From: Candidatus Omnitrophota bacterium
Lineage (GTDB): Bacteria; Hinthialibacterota; Hinthialibacteria; OLB16
DNA length: 64,000 nt
NCBI GenBank assembly: GCA_020632575.1
Contig: JACKFH010000011.1
Span: forward strand, 1 to 64,000
Direction: 5' to 3'
Both the position numbers and the translations under genes were made by a program. Below are positions 16,596 through 25,321 of this stretch, in pieces (position 1 is the first letter of the stretch; the number at the start of each line of letters is the position of its first letter). The notes under the pieces were generated by a model that did no database searches, was not told the DNA's origin, and saw only the letters and a program-made list of their open reading frames with translations.

Positions 16596-17653
16596 GATAA
16601 CACCTCCACGCAATCCAGCGCGCTACCAATGATTCTAATTTCGGGAGTAGTGGAATCCTCCCTTGAGAGCGTCAACACAGCCCCCAGGCGAGGGTGGTTT
16701 TCGCAGTATTCGAGCGCTTTGTCCAGACCCATGACCAGGAAGGCGGTTGACAAAGCCTCCGCGACCGCCGCGGAACGGGTCAAAACCGAGGCGGATAGCA
16801 AGTTTCCCTCGACGGGCAGACCGGTCCTCGGGTCGAGAATGTGGCCGGAAACGGGACCGCCTCTTAGTTTCTGCGGGATAAGCACCGAGGTCGAGAGCGA
16901 CTGGTTCTTTAGGAGGATCTTGGCGACCGGGGTGGCATGGTCCAGAGGGTGAAGGAGTTCGACCAGCCAACCCTGCTCCCAAGTGGTCGCTCCTTTCGCG
17001 TAGAGACTACTTTGCCCCCCATGCAGGAGGAAATGCTCCATGCCGTTTTCGATCAAAGTCTCGGAGACCCGATCGAGCGCGTACCCCTTGCCGATGGCAG
17101 CGAGGTTGAACGCGGTGTGGGGGGTTTTGAAGCGGACGGCGCGATTCGAGGAATCCAATTCGACCCGATCGAATCCGCGACCCTGAAGGGCTGTGTCGAT
17201 CTCCTCTTGGGTGGGGACTCTCGTGGGGCCCTTGAAAACTCCCCAAATCTTCAGGAGTTCATGCAGAGTAATATCGAAGGTCCCGGCGGTCTCCTCCCAG
17301 AGCATGCGGCTAAGTTCAAAGAGTTCGAAGAGGCGAGGCTCCACCTCCACCGGGGCCTCGTAAGCGGACCGATTGATCGCGCAGAGTTCGCTTTCCTCAC
17401 GATAGACCGTCATCTGAGATTCGAGTTCAAGAATCTGCTCGAGCCCCTTTTCGGCGGTGGAGGCGTGCTCGAGATCGATCGCCTCAAAGAGAATTTCAAA
17501 TCGGGTCGCCATGGAATCGACGCCGGTTCGACACAGCATCCCGGAGTGGGCGATGTTCGCCATCGGTCTCAGGTCCAACTCGCCGCCAGTCACAGTCGAG
17601 AGGAATTGAGCGATGGATCGAGGTTTCAGAAAGTCACGTCGCGAGTGGTGCAT
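16592..17653 (-). CDS. apbE: FAD:protein FMN transferase (ApbE family)
   Basis: 353 residues from ATG 17653, near the usual family length; the longer frame overlaps the upstream gene and is not protein-like. ApbE proteins use FAD to attach FMN covalently to Thr or Ser of target flavoproteins, usually outside the membrane. Visible family segments: GTFDITLHELLKIWG, FNLAAIGKGYALDRV, FLLHGGQSSLYAKG, LSTSV, HILDPRTGLPVEG and TRSAAVAEALSTAF. The last has Glu where most members have the metal-binding Asp of an ADALST-type motif. The N-terminus begins HHSRRDFLK, a twin-arginine-like motif, but it lacks the hydrophobic stretch needed for export. It is in an operon with a secreted hydrolase-fold protein (59 bp upstream) and doxX (4-bp overlap). 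Confidence 0.88.
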   Translation of the reverse strand: MHHSRRDFLKPRSIAQFLSTVTGGELDLRPMANIAHSGMLCRTGVDSMATRFEILFEAIDLEHASTAEKGLEQILELESQMTVYREESELCAINRSAYEAPVEVEPRLFELFELSRMLWEETAGTFDITLHELLKIWGVFKGPTRVPTQEEIDTALQGRGFDRVELDSSNRAVRFKTPHTAFNLAAIGKGYALDRVSETLIENGMEHFLLHGGQSSLYAKGATTWEQGWLVELLHPLDHATPVAKILLKNQSLSTSVLIPQKLRGGPVSGHILDPRTGLPVEGNLLSASVLTRSAAVAEALSTAFLVMGLDKALEYCENHPRLGAVLTLSREDSTTPEIRIIGSALDCVEVLS

Positions 17654-17712
17654 CGAATTTACGATGGGGGAGCCATCAACCTTTCGTCTCGTTATCGAAC
17701 CGCGTCTATTTT

Positions 17713-19299
17713 CTACAACGAAGCGTTCGAGGAAAGGTGCTCGCGGCTGAGATAGATTCCGAGCAAATGCTGAAGGTTGTCGATGGACTCGAGAGAATCG
17801 GGCAAGGGCTCGAATCGACTGTGGCAATAGGCTTCCAGGAACGATAGAGGCAGGGCCACGGAAATCCTCGTGTCCGGGTTCTCCTCGGCGTTGGATCGGA
17901 CGCCTGGAGGAAATGAATTCTCGAACCCGAATTCCACTTGGCTTGCCTGCCACTGATGAAAAGCCTCGATCTCGGCGTAGGTCCAATTTAACTGAACAAT
18001 GGGGATCGGCGGGACAAGGCAATACAAGTTCTCGTCGGTCAACTCGCCGTTGGGGATCGATGACGGGAAGCGGAATCCCCATGCGCATTTGGCGCCCGTT
18101 TCAAGCCTCAGGAAGGAGGCGAACCCGGGGATCTTCTCGCCCTGTTTGAAGTCGGCCTCGATAGTGGGCGAGAGGATAGTCAGGGGTTCGGGCTCCTGGA
18201 AACTGACAAATCGGGCGGTCCAACGGTCCTTGTCCGGGAAATATTGAAACTCGACTCCCTCCATGTCCCGTTTCAAAGTGACCGGGAGATTGAGTTTCCC
18301 CACCGAAAAGAAGACCTGCTTGCCATACCGGTCGAAAGTCGAATCGAGTCGTACCCGGAATTTCCGCACTCCCTCGGCCTTAAGATCCACCAAAGCGGTG
18401 GTGGTCCAATGCCCCTCGACTCGCCCCGGCAAACCGGGCTCGGTGAGATGAGTGATGCGTATCCAACCGTAGGAACCGTAGCGGGGGATGTAAGCGGCGT
18501 GCGAGATGTTTCGCCCGATGGTCCTGGATTCCGGCCGAGACATCCAATCGAGGACTTCTCTCAAGTCATTGGCGAGTTCGAATTCCTCAACCTGACCCCA
18601 GTAGGAGTTGATCCGGACGGGCACTCCCGCCGTCTTGCAATCGTCCAGAAAGAGTTGAAAGGAATCGAGACTTTTGCGGTCCCCAAGGATAGCGATCGAA
18701 GTGTTCACCAAATTGGCGGGAAGCGCAGCTCCGGGATCCCCCTCCCAGGCCATCACGCCGCCGAAATCGGCTCGATGGTTGGTGGCCAGATTCAAAATGG
18801 TTTGTGTCCGAGCCTTTTCCCCGACCAGGATGACCCTTTCGGGCGGGATGTCGAAGGCGCGTTCGAAGGAGCGGCAAACCTCCAATAAAGAATCCTCCTT
18901 GCCGCACACCATCCGGTCCTCGGACTCGATCAGGGGTTGAACGAGAATAGCGGACCCGGTTTTTGGGACGGCCTCGCGAAGCGCCGGCTCCAAAAAGCAT
19001 GGAACCGAGGGATCTCCGGGAAAGAGAACAATGAGGTTTTGTGGCGAGGAGGAATCCCCAACGAGGTCATACATGAACGAAAAACCGCTGGCCTCGTGTT
19101 CTCCCCACGCCTTCCATGGAACTGTCTCATCCTCGATGGAGACAAACGACACGCCCGGAATCGCGGGAAAAGAGAGATTTTCGTTTGCAAATGCCCATGG
19201 TGCGAGGGGGAAGAGGCTCCCGACCAGGAGCAACCTCCAACCTCCGAGAAACCCTAGGAAAAGTTTCGGCTGGATAAGGCGAGTTTCCGATTCATTCAT
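17713..19299 (-). CDS. Secreted protein with degenerate alpha/beta-hydrolase-like fold
   Basis: 528 residues from ATG 19299, behind GGAGGT seven bases upstream. A signal peptide is followed by ANENLSF. Residues about 95-270 look like an alpha/beta-hydrolase or dienelactone-type core: NLIVLFPGDPSVP, AILVQPLIES, a VILVGEKARTQTILNLATNH segment where a nucleophile elbow (GxSxG) would be, and WEGDPGAAL. The elbow reads GEKAR, so the catalytic Ser is missing. The second half (about 310-500) is beta-rich, with YGSYGWIRITHL, RKFRVRLDSTFDRY and LSPTIEADFKQGEKI. I do not recognise a specific family. It leads the apbE-doxX operon, so it may be a periplasmic partner or target. Confidence 0.75.
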   Translation of the reverse strand: MNESETRLIQPKLFLGFLGGWRLLLVGSLFPLAPWAFANENLSFPAIPGVSFVSIEDETVPWKAWGEHEASGFSFMYDLVGDSSSPQNLIVLFPGDPSVPCFLEPALREAVPKTGSAILVQPLIESEDRMVCGKEDSLLEVCRSFERAFDIPPERVILVGEKARTQTILNLATNHRADFGGVMAWEGDPGAALPANLVNTSIAILGDRKSLDSFQLFLDDCKTAGVPVRINSYWGQVEEFELANDLREVLDWMSRPESRTIGRNISHAAYIPRYGSYGWIRITHLTEPGLPGRVEGHWTTTALVDLKAEGVRKFRVRLDSTFDRYGKQVFFSVGKLNLPVTLKRDMEGVEFQYFPDKDRWTARFVSFQEPEPLTILSPTIEADFKQGEKIPGFASFLRLETGAKCAWGFRFPSSIPNGELTDENLYCLVPPIPIVQLNWTYAEIEAFHQWQASQVEFGFENSFPPGVRSNAEENPDTRISVALPLSFLEAYCHSRFEPLPDSLESIDNLQHLLGIYLSREHLSSNASL

Positions 19300-19517
19300 A
19301 GTCGGGACCTCCATTCGAGATCGCTCTAACCAAGAGAATAGACCTTTTTCGCGGTTTTGTCTTTCCAATCCAAGGACCCTATCGAATAGGGGCCGGGAAA
19401 TTCCAATGGGAACCACCTTGAGAAATCTCTCCGAAGATTGTAGATTAACCGGTAGTGAAGGGGAAAATCGTAATTCGCACCTTCTACATTTGCGGTTGAC
19501 CTATTTGGAGGAAATTG

Positions 19518-20978
19518 ATGAAGGTTTTTCTTGGCAACGGTCCCTGGTATCGACCGGGATATTACGGAGTGCGGGCCGGATCTCGCTGGCCGCATTACGA
19601 GACCGATTGCAGCCCGTACATGCCTTTCCCTTTCTATCTCGCCTATGCGACCGCACTTCTCGAAAAGGATGGTCACGAGTGCCTGCTCATCGACGGTATC
19701 GCCGAGCGGACCACGGAAGAAGACTATGTGGAACGTGCGACCAAATTCGATCCGGATCTGATCATCCTGGAGGTTTCGACCCCCTCGATGGACACCGATA
19801 TCCGTCAGACGAAGGCGATCAAGGATAAATGCCCCAACGCTAGGGTCGTGTATTGCGGGCTTCATCTGCTGGACGAGGATGACGATTTCCTGGCCTCCCA
19901 CCGGTTTGTCGATTTCACCATGCGGGGCGAATACGACTTCATCGCGCAAGATCTTGCCAACGCTCTCGACACCGGAGGCGATCTCACCGCGATCAAGGGT
20001 TTAAACTTCTTCGACGAGGCCACCGGAAAGACTCACGACGGCGGTCGCCGCGAGGTGATCAAGGATCTCGATTCCCTTCCCTGGCCCTCGAGGGATCAAT
20101 TGCCGATGTACAATTACCACGACCACCCGGGCGGGATTCCGGGCCCCAGTCTGCAGATGTGGGCGAGCCGAGGGTGCCCATTCCGATGCATCTTCTGCGT
20201 GTGGCCGCAGATCATGTACGAGGGCAACCTGTATAACACGAGAAACCCGGTCGATGTCGCGGATGAAGTCGAATACACCGTGAAGAAATGGGGATTCAAA
20301 TCCTTTTATTTCGATGACGACACCTTCAACATTGGCAAGAAGCGGTTACTCAGACTCAGCGAGGAAATCGCCAAACGGGATCTTGGAGTTCCCTGGGCGG
20401 CGATGTGTCGGGCCGACACGACCGATAAGGAAACGCTTCGCGAAATGAAGAAATCCGGTTTGGCCGCAGTCAAATATGGGGTCGAGTCAGCCAGCCAGGA
20501 ATTGGTGGACGCCGCGGATAAGAGCCTGGACTTGGCCAAGGTCGAGGAGATGGTGAGGTACACTCAGGAAATCGGAATCAATGTCCACCTGACCTTCTCG
20601 TTCGGGTTGCCGGGAGAGACTCACGAAACCGCGATGAAGACGATCAACTGGTCGCAGGAGTTGAACCCGGATTCGATTCAGTATTCCATCATGACTCCCT
20701 TCCCGGGCAGTCGTTTCTATAAGGAACTTGAAGAGAAGGGACACCTGCTCACCAAGGACTGGAGCAAATTCGACGGGAACAGCATGTCGGTTGTGCGCAC
20801 CGAGGCGTTATCCGGCGAGGATTTGGAAGAGTACATCCGGAAAGCCTATAAGAGTTGGGAATGGCACAAACTGCGGAGAGCGCTCTTCCAGCCGAAATAC
20901 ATGAAACGTTCCTGGAAGCATCCCCTTCAGGGGTTCCGGAACTTCCGCTATGGGCTGAAGGCGGCCGCGAGGGCCTAA
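19518..20978 (+). CDS. B12-binding-type radical SAM enzyme
   Basis: 486 residues. ATG 19518 has GGAGG six bases upstream; the longer frame begins at TTG 19515. The N-terminal region (about 1-140) has the fold of a cobalamin-binding domain (PFYLAYATALLEKDGHECLLIDG, PDLIILEVSTPSMDTDI), but I see no DxHxxG cobalamin motif, so B12 binding is doubtful. The radical SAM core has the [4Fe-4S] motif C-x3-C-x2-C in SRGCPFRCIFCVW, then FYFDDDTFNIG, AAVKYGVESAS and FSFGLPGETHETAMKTI. Such proteins modify lipids, pigments or antibiotics; BchE- and hopanoid-type enzymes share this layout. The substrate is unknown. It stands alone, divergent from the hydrolase-apbE-doxX operon, with 240 bp before sucA. Confidence 0.9.
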   Translation: MKVFLGNGPWYRPGYYGVRAGSRWPHYETDCSPYMPFPFYLAYATALLEKDGHECLLIDGIAERTTEEDYVERATKFDPDLIILEVSTPSMDTDIRQTKAIKDKCPNARVVYCGLHLLDEDDDFLASHRFVDFTMRGEYDFIAQDLANALDTGGDLTAIKGLNFFDEATGKTHDGGRREVIKDLDSLPWPSRDQLPMYNYHDHPGGIPGPSLQMWASRGCPFRCIFCVWPQIMYEGNLYNTRNPVDVADEVEYTVKKWGFKSFYFDDDTFNIGKKRLLRLSEEIAKRDLGVPWAAMCRADTTDKETLREMKKSGLAAVKYGVESASQELVDAADKSLDLAKVEEMVRYTQEIGINVHLTFSFGLPGETHETAMKTINWSQELNPDSIQYSIMTPFPGSRFYKELEEKGHLLTKDWSKFDGNSMSVVRTEALSGEDLEEYIRKAYKSWEWHKLRRALFQPKYMKRSWKHPLQGFRNFRYGLKAAARA

Positions 20979-21015
20979 TCTTCCCTGAAGAGACATAAGG
21001 AAACTGGGAATAAAA

Positions 21016-21063
21016 TTGGGGAATAGGGTTTACCCGGGAAACCCAACTGGGTAATTTCCCCAA
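21016..21063 (+). promoter_or_regulatory. Competing stem-loops in the sucA leader
   Basis: Outer arms TTGGGGAA (21016-21023) and TTCCCCAA (21056-21063) enclose a hairpin GGGTTT (21026-21031) / AAACCC (21039-21044). An alternative stem TTACCC (21030-21035) / GGGTAA (21049-21054) excludes the inner hairpin. No long U-tract follows. It may terminate the upstream gene or act as an attenuator of sucA. Nothing else is recognised in 20979-21224. Confidence 0.4.
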
Positions 21064-21224
21064 GTTCAATATCAGCGGGACGAGAGGGCGCACACCGATG
21101 GATCGGTTGCGCTTATTTTATTGCCCAAAGGGATTGGGTCCGGTAAGATTTTTAGGGAATATCGATTGGGAAAGGAATCGACGAACAGGCGTTGGAAGGA
21201 AAACGTCAACAGGCGTCACACAAC

Positions 21225-24032
21225 ATGAGCGAGTCTTGGTCACACCCACTAAACTGCCACAGCCTGGCGTACCTCGAAGGTCTTTATTCGAAATATCTTG
21301 AGAACAGAGATTCGGTCTCGGAGGAATGGAGGGAGTATTTCGAAAAGATCTCTCCGAACGGAACCAACGGTTATCATCCCTATGATGGCCCAACCTTCAA
21401 GCCGAGAGGCCTCTTCTCTCCCCCCACCAACGGTCATCGACTCGCCGAATTCACCGCAGCTCCGCCGACCCGCCGACCCAACCTTCAGCTGAGGATCGAT
21501 AAACTTGTCAGGGCGTATCGTGTCCGGGGACACCTGATCGCTAGGCTCGACCCGCTCGGCATACCCCGAGGGGAAGTGCCGGAGTTGGACCCCGCGTTCC
21601 ATGACATCCACGAATCGGAATTGGACGAACCGGTGGCGAAGGACACACTTTATGGCGCGAGCGAGCTGACCGTCCGCAAAGTTTTAAAGCGCTTGCGGAA
21701 TACTTACTGCCGATACATCGGCGTTCAGTTCATGCACATCGACGATTACGAGGTCAAGGACTGGCTGACAGTCCAGATGGAAACCAGCCAAAACCGATTG
21801 AAGGTGGGGGGAGTCGCGCAGCGCCGAATCCTGCGGAAACTGACCGACGCGGTCATGTTCGAGGAATTCATCCAAAAGAAGTATGTCGGCGCGAAGAGTT
21901 TTTCGCTGGAGGGCGCGGAGAGTTTGATCCCCCTTCTCGACATGGCGATCGAGAGCGCGGCGGGGCACGGCATCAAGGAGATCGTGATGGCAATGGCGCA
22001 CCGCGGTCGCTTGAACGTTCTGGCCAACATCATGGGCAAAAGCCCTTCGAAGATTTTCCGGGAGTTCGAGGATGTCGATCCCGAACTCCACATCGGACGA
22101 GGGGATGTGAAATACCACCTGGGTTACAGCAGCGATTGGGTCGCCGAAAACGGCGAGGCGCTTCACTTATCGCTCTGTTTCAACCCGAGCCACCTCGAGT
22201 TCGTCAACCCGGTCGCCCTGGGCAGAGTGCGTGCCAAGCAGGACCGTTACCATGACTCCAATCGCGAAAAATGCATGGGAATCCTCATCCATGGGGACGC
22301 GGCTTTCGCCGGCCAGGGAATCATCCAAGAGACGCTCAATATGAGCCAATTGGAGGGTTACCACACAGGCGGAACGCTCCATGTGGTGGTGAACAATCAA
22401 ATCGGTTTCACCACTTCGCCCATCCAGAGTCGATCGAACACCTATGCGACCGCGGTGGCGAAGATGCTTCAAATCCCGATCTTCCATGTCAACGGCGAAG
22501 ACCCCGAGGCGGTGGCCCAGGTGGTCGAGTTGGCGATGGATTTCCGCAAACGGTACAAGCGCGATGTCATCATCGATATGTATTGTTACCGGTTGCACGG
22601 TCACAACGAGGGGGACGAGCCCTCGTTCACCCAACCGCTGCTCTACGACACGATCAAACAGCACAAGTCGGTGCGAGACAGCTACATGGATCACCTTCTC
22701 TCGCTCGGAGAAGTGACTCAGGAGCATGCCGAGGAAATCGCGGAGGAACGTCGCCAACACCTCGAACAAGAATTGTCGGTCGCGCGCAATGGAGAACTCC
22801 ACCCCTATTGTGAACTCCCCAAGGGTATTTGGGCGGGGTATTCCGGCGGAAGCCACAAAGGGGTCAAGGAAGTCGACACCGGCATCTCGCGGAAGAAGAT
22901 CAAGAGCCTTCTCACCAAGACCGCAAAGGTTCAGGAGAGTTTCCATATTCATTCGAAACTTCAACGGATTCTGGAAAATCGATTGAAAATGGCGCAAGGG
23001 GAGAGACCTTTGGATTGGGCTGCGGCCGAGGCGTTGGCCATGGCCAGTCTGGCGGTGGAGGGGTATCGGGTCCGCCTATCCGGACAGGACAGCGAACGGG
23101 GGACCTTCAGTCATCGTCATTCGGCTTTCCACGATATCAAGAATGGGAATGTCTACCGTCCCCTTCAGCATCTCGCTCCGGATCAGGCTCCTGTTGAGAT
23201 TTTCAACAGCCCATTATCGGAGGCGGGCGTGCTTGGATTCGAATACGGTTATAGTCTGGACACCCCGGATGGATTGACCGCTTGGGAGGCGCAGTTCGGA
23301 GACTTTGTGAATTCGGCGCAGGTGATCATCGACCAGTTCATCGCCAGCGCCGAGGACAAATGGTATCGACTTTCGGGGATAGTTCTTCTACTCCCGCACG
23401 GATTCGAAGGCTTAGGGCCCGAGCACTCGAGCGCTCGGCTCGAAAGATTCCTGTTGCTTTGCGCCGAACAGAATATTCAGGTGACCAATCTGACCACGCC
23501 CGCGCAGTTCTTTCACCTGCTTCGCCGTCAGGTGGTGCGACGGTGGAGGAAGCCGCTGGTGCTGATGTCGCCCAAAAGCTTGCTGCGTCACCCGAAATGC
23601 GTTTCCGACATCGCCGACTTCGAAAGCGGGACATTCGTTCCCATCATCCCGGATCCGCCGGTGGATGGAGTGAAAGTGAAACGAATCTTGCTTTGTACGG
23701 GCAAGATCTATTACGAGCTCCTGGAGAAGCGAGAGGAACTCGGAAGAGACGATGTGAGAATCGTCCGATTGGAGCAATTGTATCCGATCCGGGAGGACCG
23801 CCTCCAGGAGATTCTGGAACCGTTCGAAAAGGGAACCCCGATCTATTGGGTTCAGGAAGAGCCCGCTAACATGGGGGCGTGGCGTTACATTAAGGGCCGT
23901 TTCGGAACCCGTATCTTCAAGAAGCACCCGTTGCGAGGGGTCTACCGTCCCCATTCGGCCAGCCCCGCGACCGGGTCGATGAGCAGTCACCTACTCGAGC
24001 AGAAAGAACTGATCGAGAAAGCGTTCGCGTAA
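21225..24032 (+). CDS. sucA: 2-oxoglutarate dehydrogenase E1 component
   Basis: 935 residues, the usual size. E1 decarboxylates 2-oxoglutarate with thiamine diphosphate and transfers the succinyl group to the lipoyl arm of E2 in the TCA cycle. Seen: the N-terminal E2-binding-type helix (NCHSLAYLEGLYSKYLENRDSV), KLVRAYRVRGHLIARLDPLG, EIVMAMAHRGRLNVLANIMGK, LSLCFNPSHLEFVNPVALG, the ThDP/Mg segment GDAAFAGQGIIQETLNMSQL with VVNNQIGFTT, YCYRLHGHNEGDEPSFTQPL, and the C-terminal transketolase part with LPHGFEGLGPEHSSARLERFL. ATG 21225 is chosen over an upstream TTG at 21192 because the family N-terminus begins there, although its Shine-Dalgarno is weak. Followed by sucB after 33 bp and lpdA, a complete complex in one operon. 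Confidence 0.97.
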   Translation: MSESWSHPLNCHSLAYLEGLYSKYLENRDSVSEEWREYFEKISPNGTNGYHPYDGPTFKPRGLFSPPTNGHRLAEFTAAPPTRRPNLQLRIDKLVRAYRVRGHLIARLDPLGIPRGEVPELDPAFHDIHESELDEPVAKDTLYGASELTVRKVLKRLRNTYCRYIGVQFMHIDDYEVKDWLTVQMETSQNRLKVGGVAQRRILRKLTDAVMFEEFIQKKYVGAKSFSLEGAESLIPLLDMAIESAAGHGIKEIVMAMAHRGRLNVLANIMGKSPSKIFREFEDVDPELHIGRGDVKYHLGYSSDWVAENGEALHLSLCFNPSHLEFVNPVALGRVRAKQDRYHDSNREKCMGILIHGDAAFAGQGIIQETLNMSQLEGYHTGGTLHVVVNNQIGFTTSPIQSRSNTYATAVAKMLQIPIFHVNGEDPEAVAQVVELAMDFRKRYKRDVIIDMYCYRLHGHNEGDEPSFTQPLLYDTIKQHKSVRDSYMDHLLSLGEVTQEHAEEIAEERRQHLEQELSVARNGELHPYCELPKGIWAGYSGGSHKGVKEVDTGISRKKIKSLLTKTAKVQESFHIHSKLQRILENRLKMAQGERPLDWAAAEALAMASLAVEGYRVRLSGQDSERGTFSHRHSAFHDIKNGNVYRPLQHLAPDQAPVEIFNSPLSEAGVLGFEYGYSLDTPDGLTAWEAQFGDFVNSAQVIIDQFIASAEDKWYRLSGIVLLLPHGFEGLGPEHSSARLERFLLLCAEQNIQVTNLTTPAQFFHLLRRQVVRRWRKPLVLMSPKSLLRHPKCVSDIADFESGTFVPIIPDPPVDGVKVKRILLCTGKIYYELLEKREELGRDDVRIVRLEQLYPIREDRLQEILEPFEKGTPIYWVQEEPANMGAWRYIKGRFGTRIFKKHPLRGVYRPHSASPATGSMSSHLLEQKELIEKAFA

Positions 24033-24065
24033 CAAGAATACCGATTGAAGGAACCTGTCTAAGAG

Positions 24066-25319
24066 ATGCCCCTTGAAATCAAAGTCCCGTCCGTGGGCGA
24101 ATCCATCACCGAGGTGATGATTGTCAAATGGTTGAAATCCGAGGGAGACCGAGTCGAAACGGACGACCCCGTGGCTGAAATCGAAACCGACAAGGCGACC
24201 CTCGAGATCCCCTCCCCCGGCGCTGGAACGATCGCCGAGATCAAGAAAAAGGAAAACGAGTGGGCGGATGTCGGCGAGGTGGTGGCCACGCTCGAAGAGG
24301 GAGCGGGCGGATCCGCCTCCAAGAAGGAGTCCTCGAAATCCGCCGACAAGGGGGCGAAATCCGAGGAGCCGAAAGAGAAGCCCACCCAACCCGATGAATC
24401 GCCCAAGCAGGAGGCGAGCGCCGATTCCGCTCAAGAAGAGAAGGTCATGCCCGCCGCCAAGCGCCTCTTGGCCGAGAAGAACTTGACCGCCAACGAAGTT
24501 CAAGGGACCGGCAAGGGGGGACGCATCCTGAAGGAGGATGTGATTCGTCATTCGAACACCCCTTCCGACTCGCAATCGACACCACCAGGGGAAGAGGGAG
24601 CGGAAGGCTCCCCCGCCGGGAGGCAGGAGGAGGTCGTCCCGATGAGCCCGCTTCGGCGCACGGTGGCTCAGCGACTGGTCGACGCTCAGTCCTCGGCGGC
24701 GCTGTTGACCACGTTCAACGAAGCGGATATGTCGGAGGTGATCGCGCTTCGTAAGGAGTATGGGGAAGCCTTTCAGAAGAAACACGAAGTCAAACTCGGG
24801 TTCATGTCCTTTTTTGTGAAGGCCTCGATCGAGGCGCTCAAGAAGTTCCCAGCGGTCAATGCTCAAATCCGCGACAAGGATATCGTCTACCACAATTACT
24901 ACGATGTGGGGATCGCTGTCAGCAGCACCAAGGGGCTCGTGGTTCCGGTGTTGCGAAACGCCGAGGCAATGAGCCTGGCGGAGATCGAACTCAGGATCAA
25001 GGATTTCGGAGAGCGTGGGAAGGCGAACAAGATCGAACTCAAGGAACTCGAAGGAGGGACCTTCACCATCAGCAATGGAGGAGTCTTCGGTTCCCTGCTC
25101 TCCACGCCGATCGTGAACCCGCCTCAAAGCGGAGTGCTCGGCCTGCATTCGATCAACGATCGCCCTGTGGCGATCGACGGCCAAGTGGCGATTCGACCGA
25201 TGATGTACTTGGCGTTGACTTACGATCACCGGATTGTGGACGGTCGCGAGGCAGTGACCTTTCTGAGGACGATCAAGGAATTGATCGAAGACCCCGCTCG
25301 CATTCTTTTGGAGATTTGA
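24066..25319 (+). CDS. sucB: Dihydrolipoyllysine succinyltransferase (E2)
   Basis: 417 residues. Lipoyl domain about 1-77 with the modified Lys in ETDKATLEIPSP; an Ala/Glu/Lys/Ser-rich flexible linker (about 80-130); peripheral subunit-binding domain (about 133-170, MPAAKRLLAEKNLTANEVQGTGKGGRILKEDV); and catalytic domain (about 190-417) with MSPLRRTVAQRLVDAQ, LTTFNEADM, KLGFMSFFVKA, GTFTISNGGVFGSLLSTPI and the active-site TYDHRIVDGREAV (His and Asp). The succinyl-type TFNEADM segment and the E1 neighbour support 2-oxoglutarate rather than pyruvate specificity. It lies between sucA and lpdA; the next ATG is two bases after its stop. Confidence 0.97.
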   Translation: MPLEIKVPSVGESITEVMIVKWLKSEGDRVETDDPVAEIETDKATLEIPSPGAGTIAEIKKKENEWADVGEVVATLEEGAGGSASKKESSKSADKGAKSEEPKEKPTQPDESPKQEASADSAQEEKVMPAAKRLLAEKNLTANEVQGTGKGGRILKEDVIRHSNTPSDSQSTPPGEEGAEGSPAGRQEEVVPMSPLRRTVAQRLVDAQSSAALLTTFNEADMSEVIALRKEYGEAFQKKHEVKLGFMSFFVKASIEALKKFPAVNAQIRDKDIVYHNYYDVGIAVSSTKGLVVPVLRNAEAMSLAEIELRIKDFGERGKANKIELKELEGGTFTISNGGVFGSLLSTPIVNPPQSGVLGLHSINDRPVAIDGQVAIRPMMYLALTYDHRIVDGREAVTFLRTIKELIEDPARILLEI

Positions 25320-25321
25320 CG

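Noticed and set aside
17654..18088. 145-residue N-terminal extension of ApbE
   Set aside because: It overlaps the end of the upstream gene in another frame and is Arg/Pro-rich shadow sequence.
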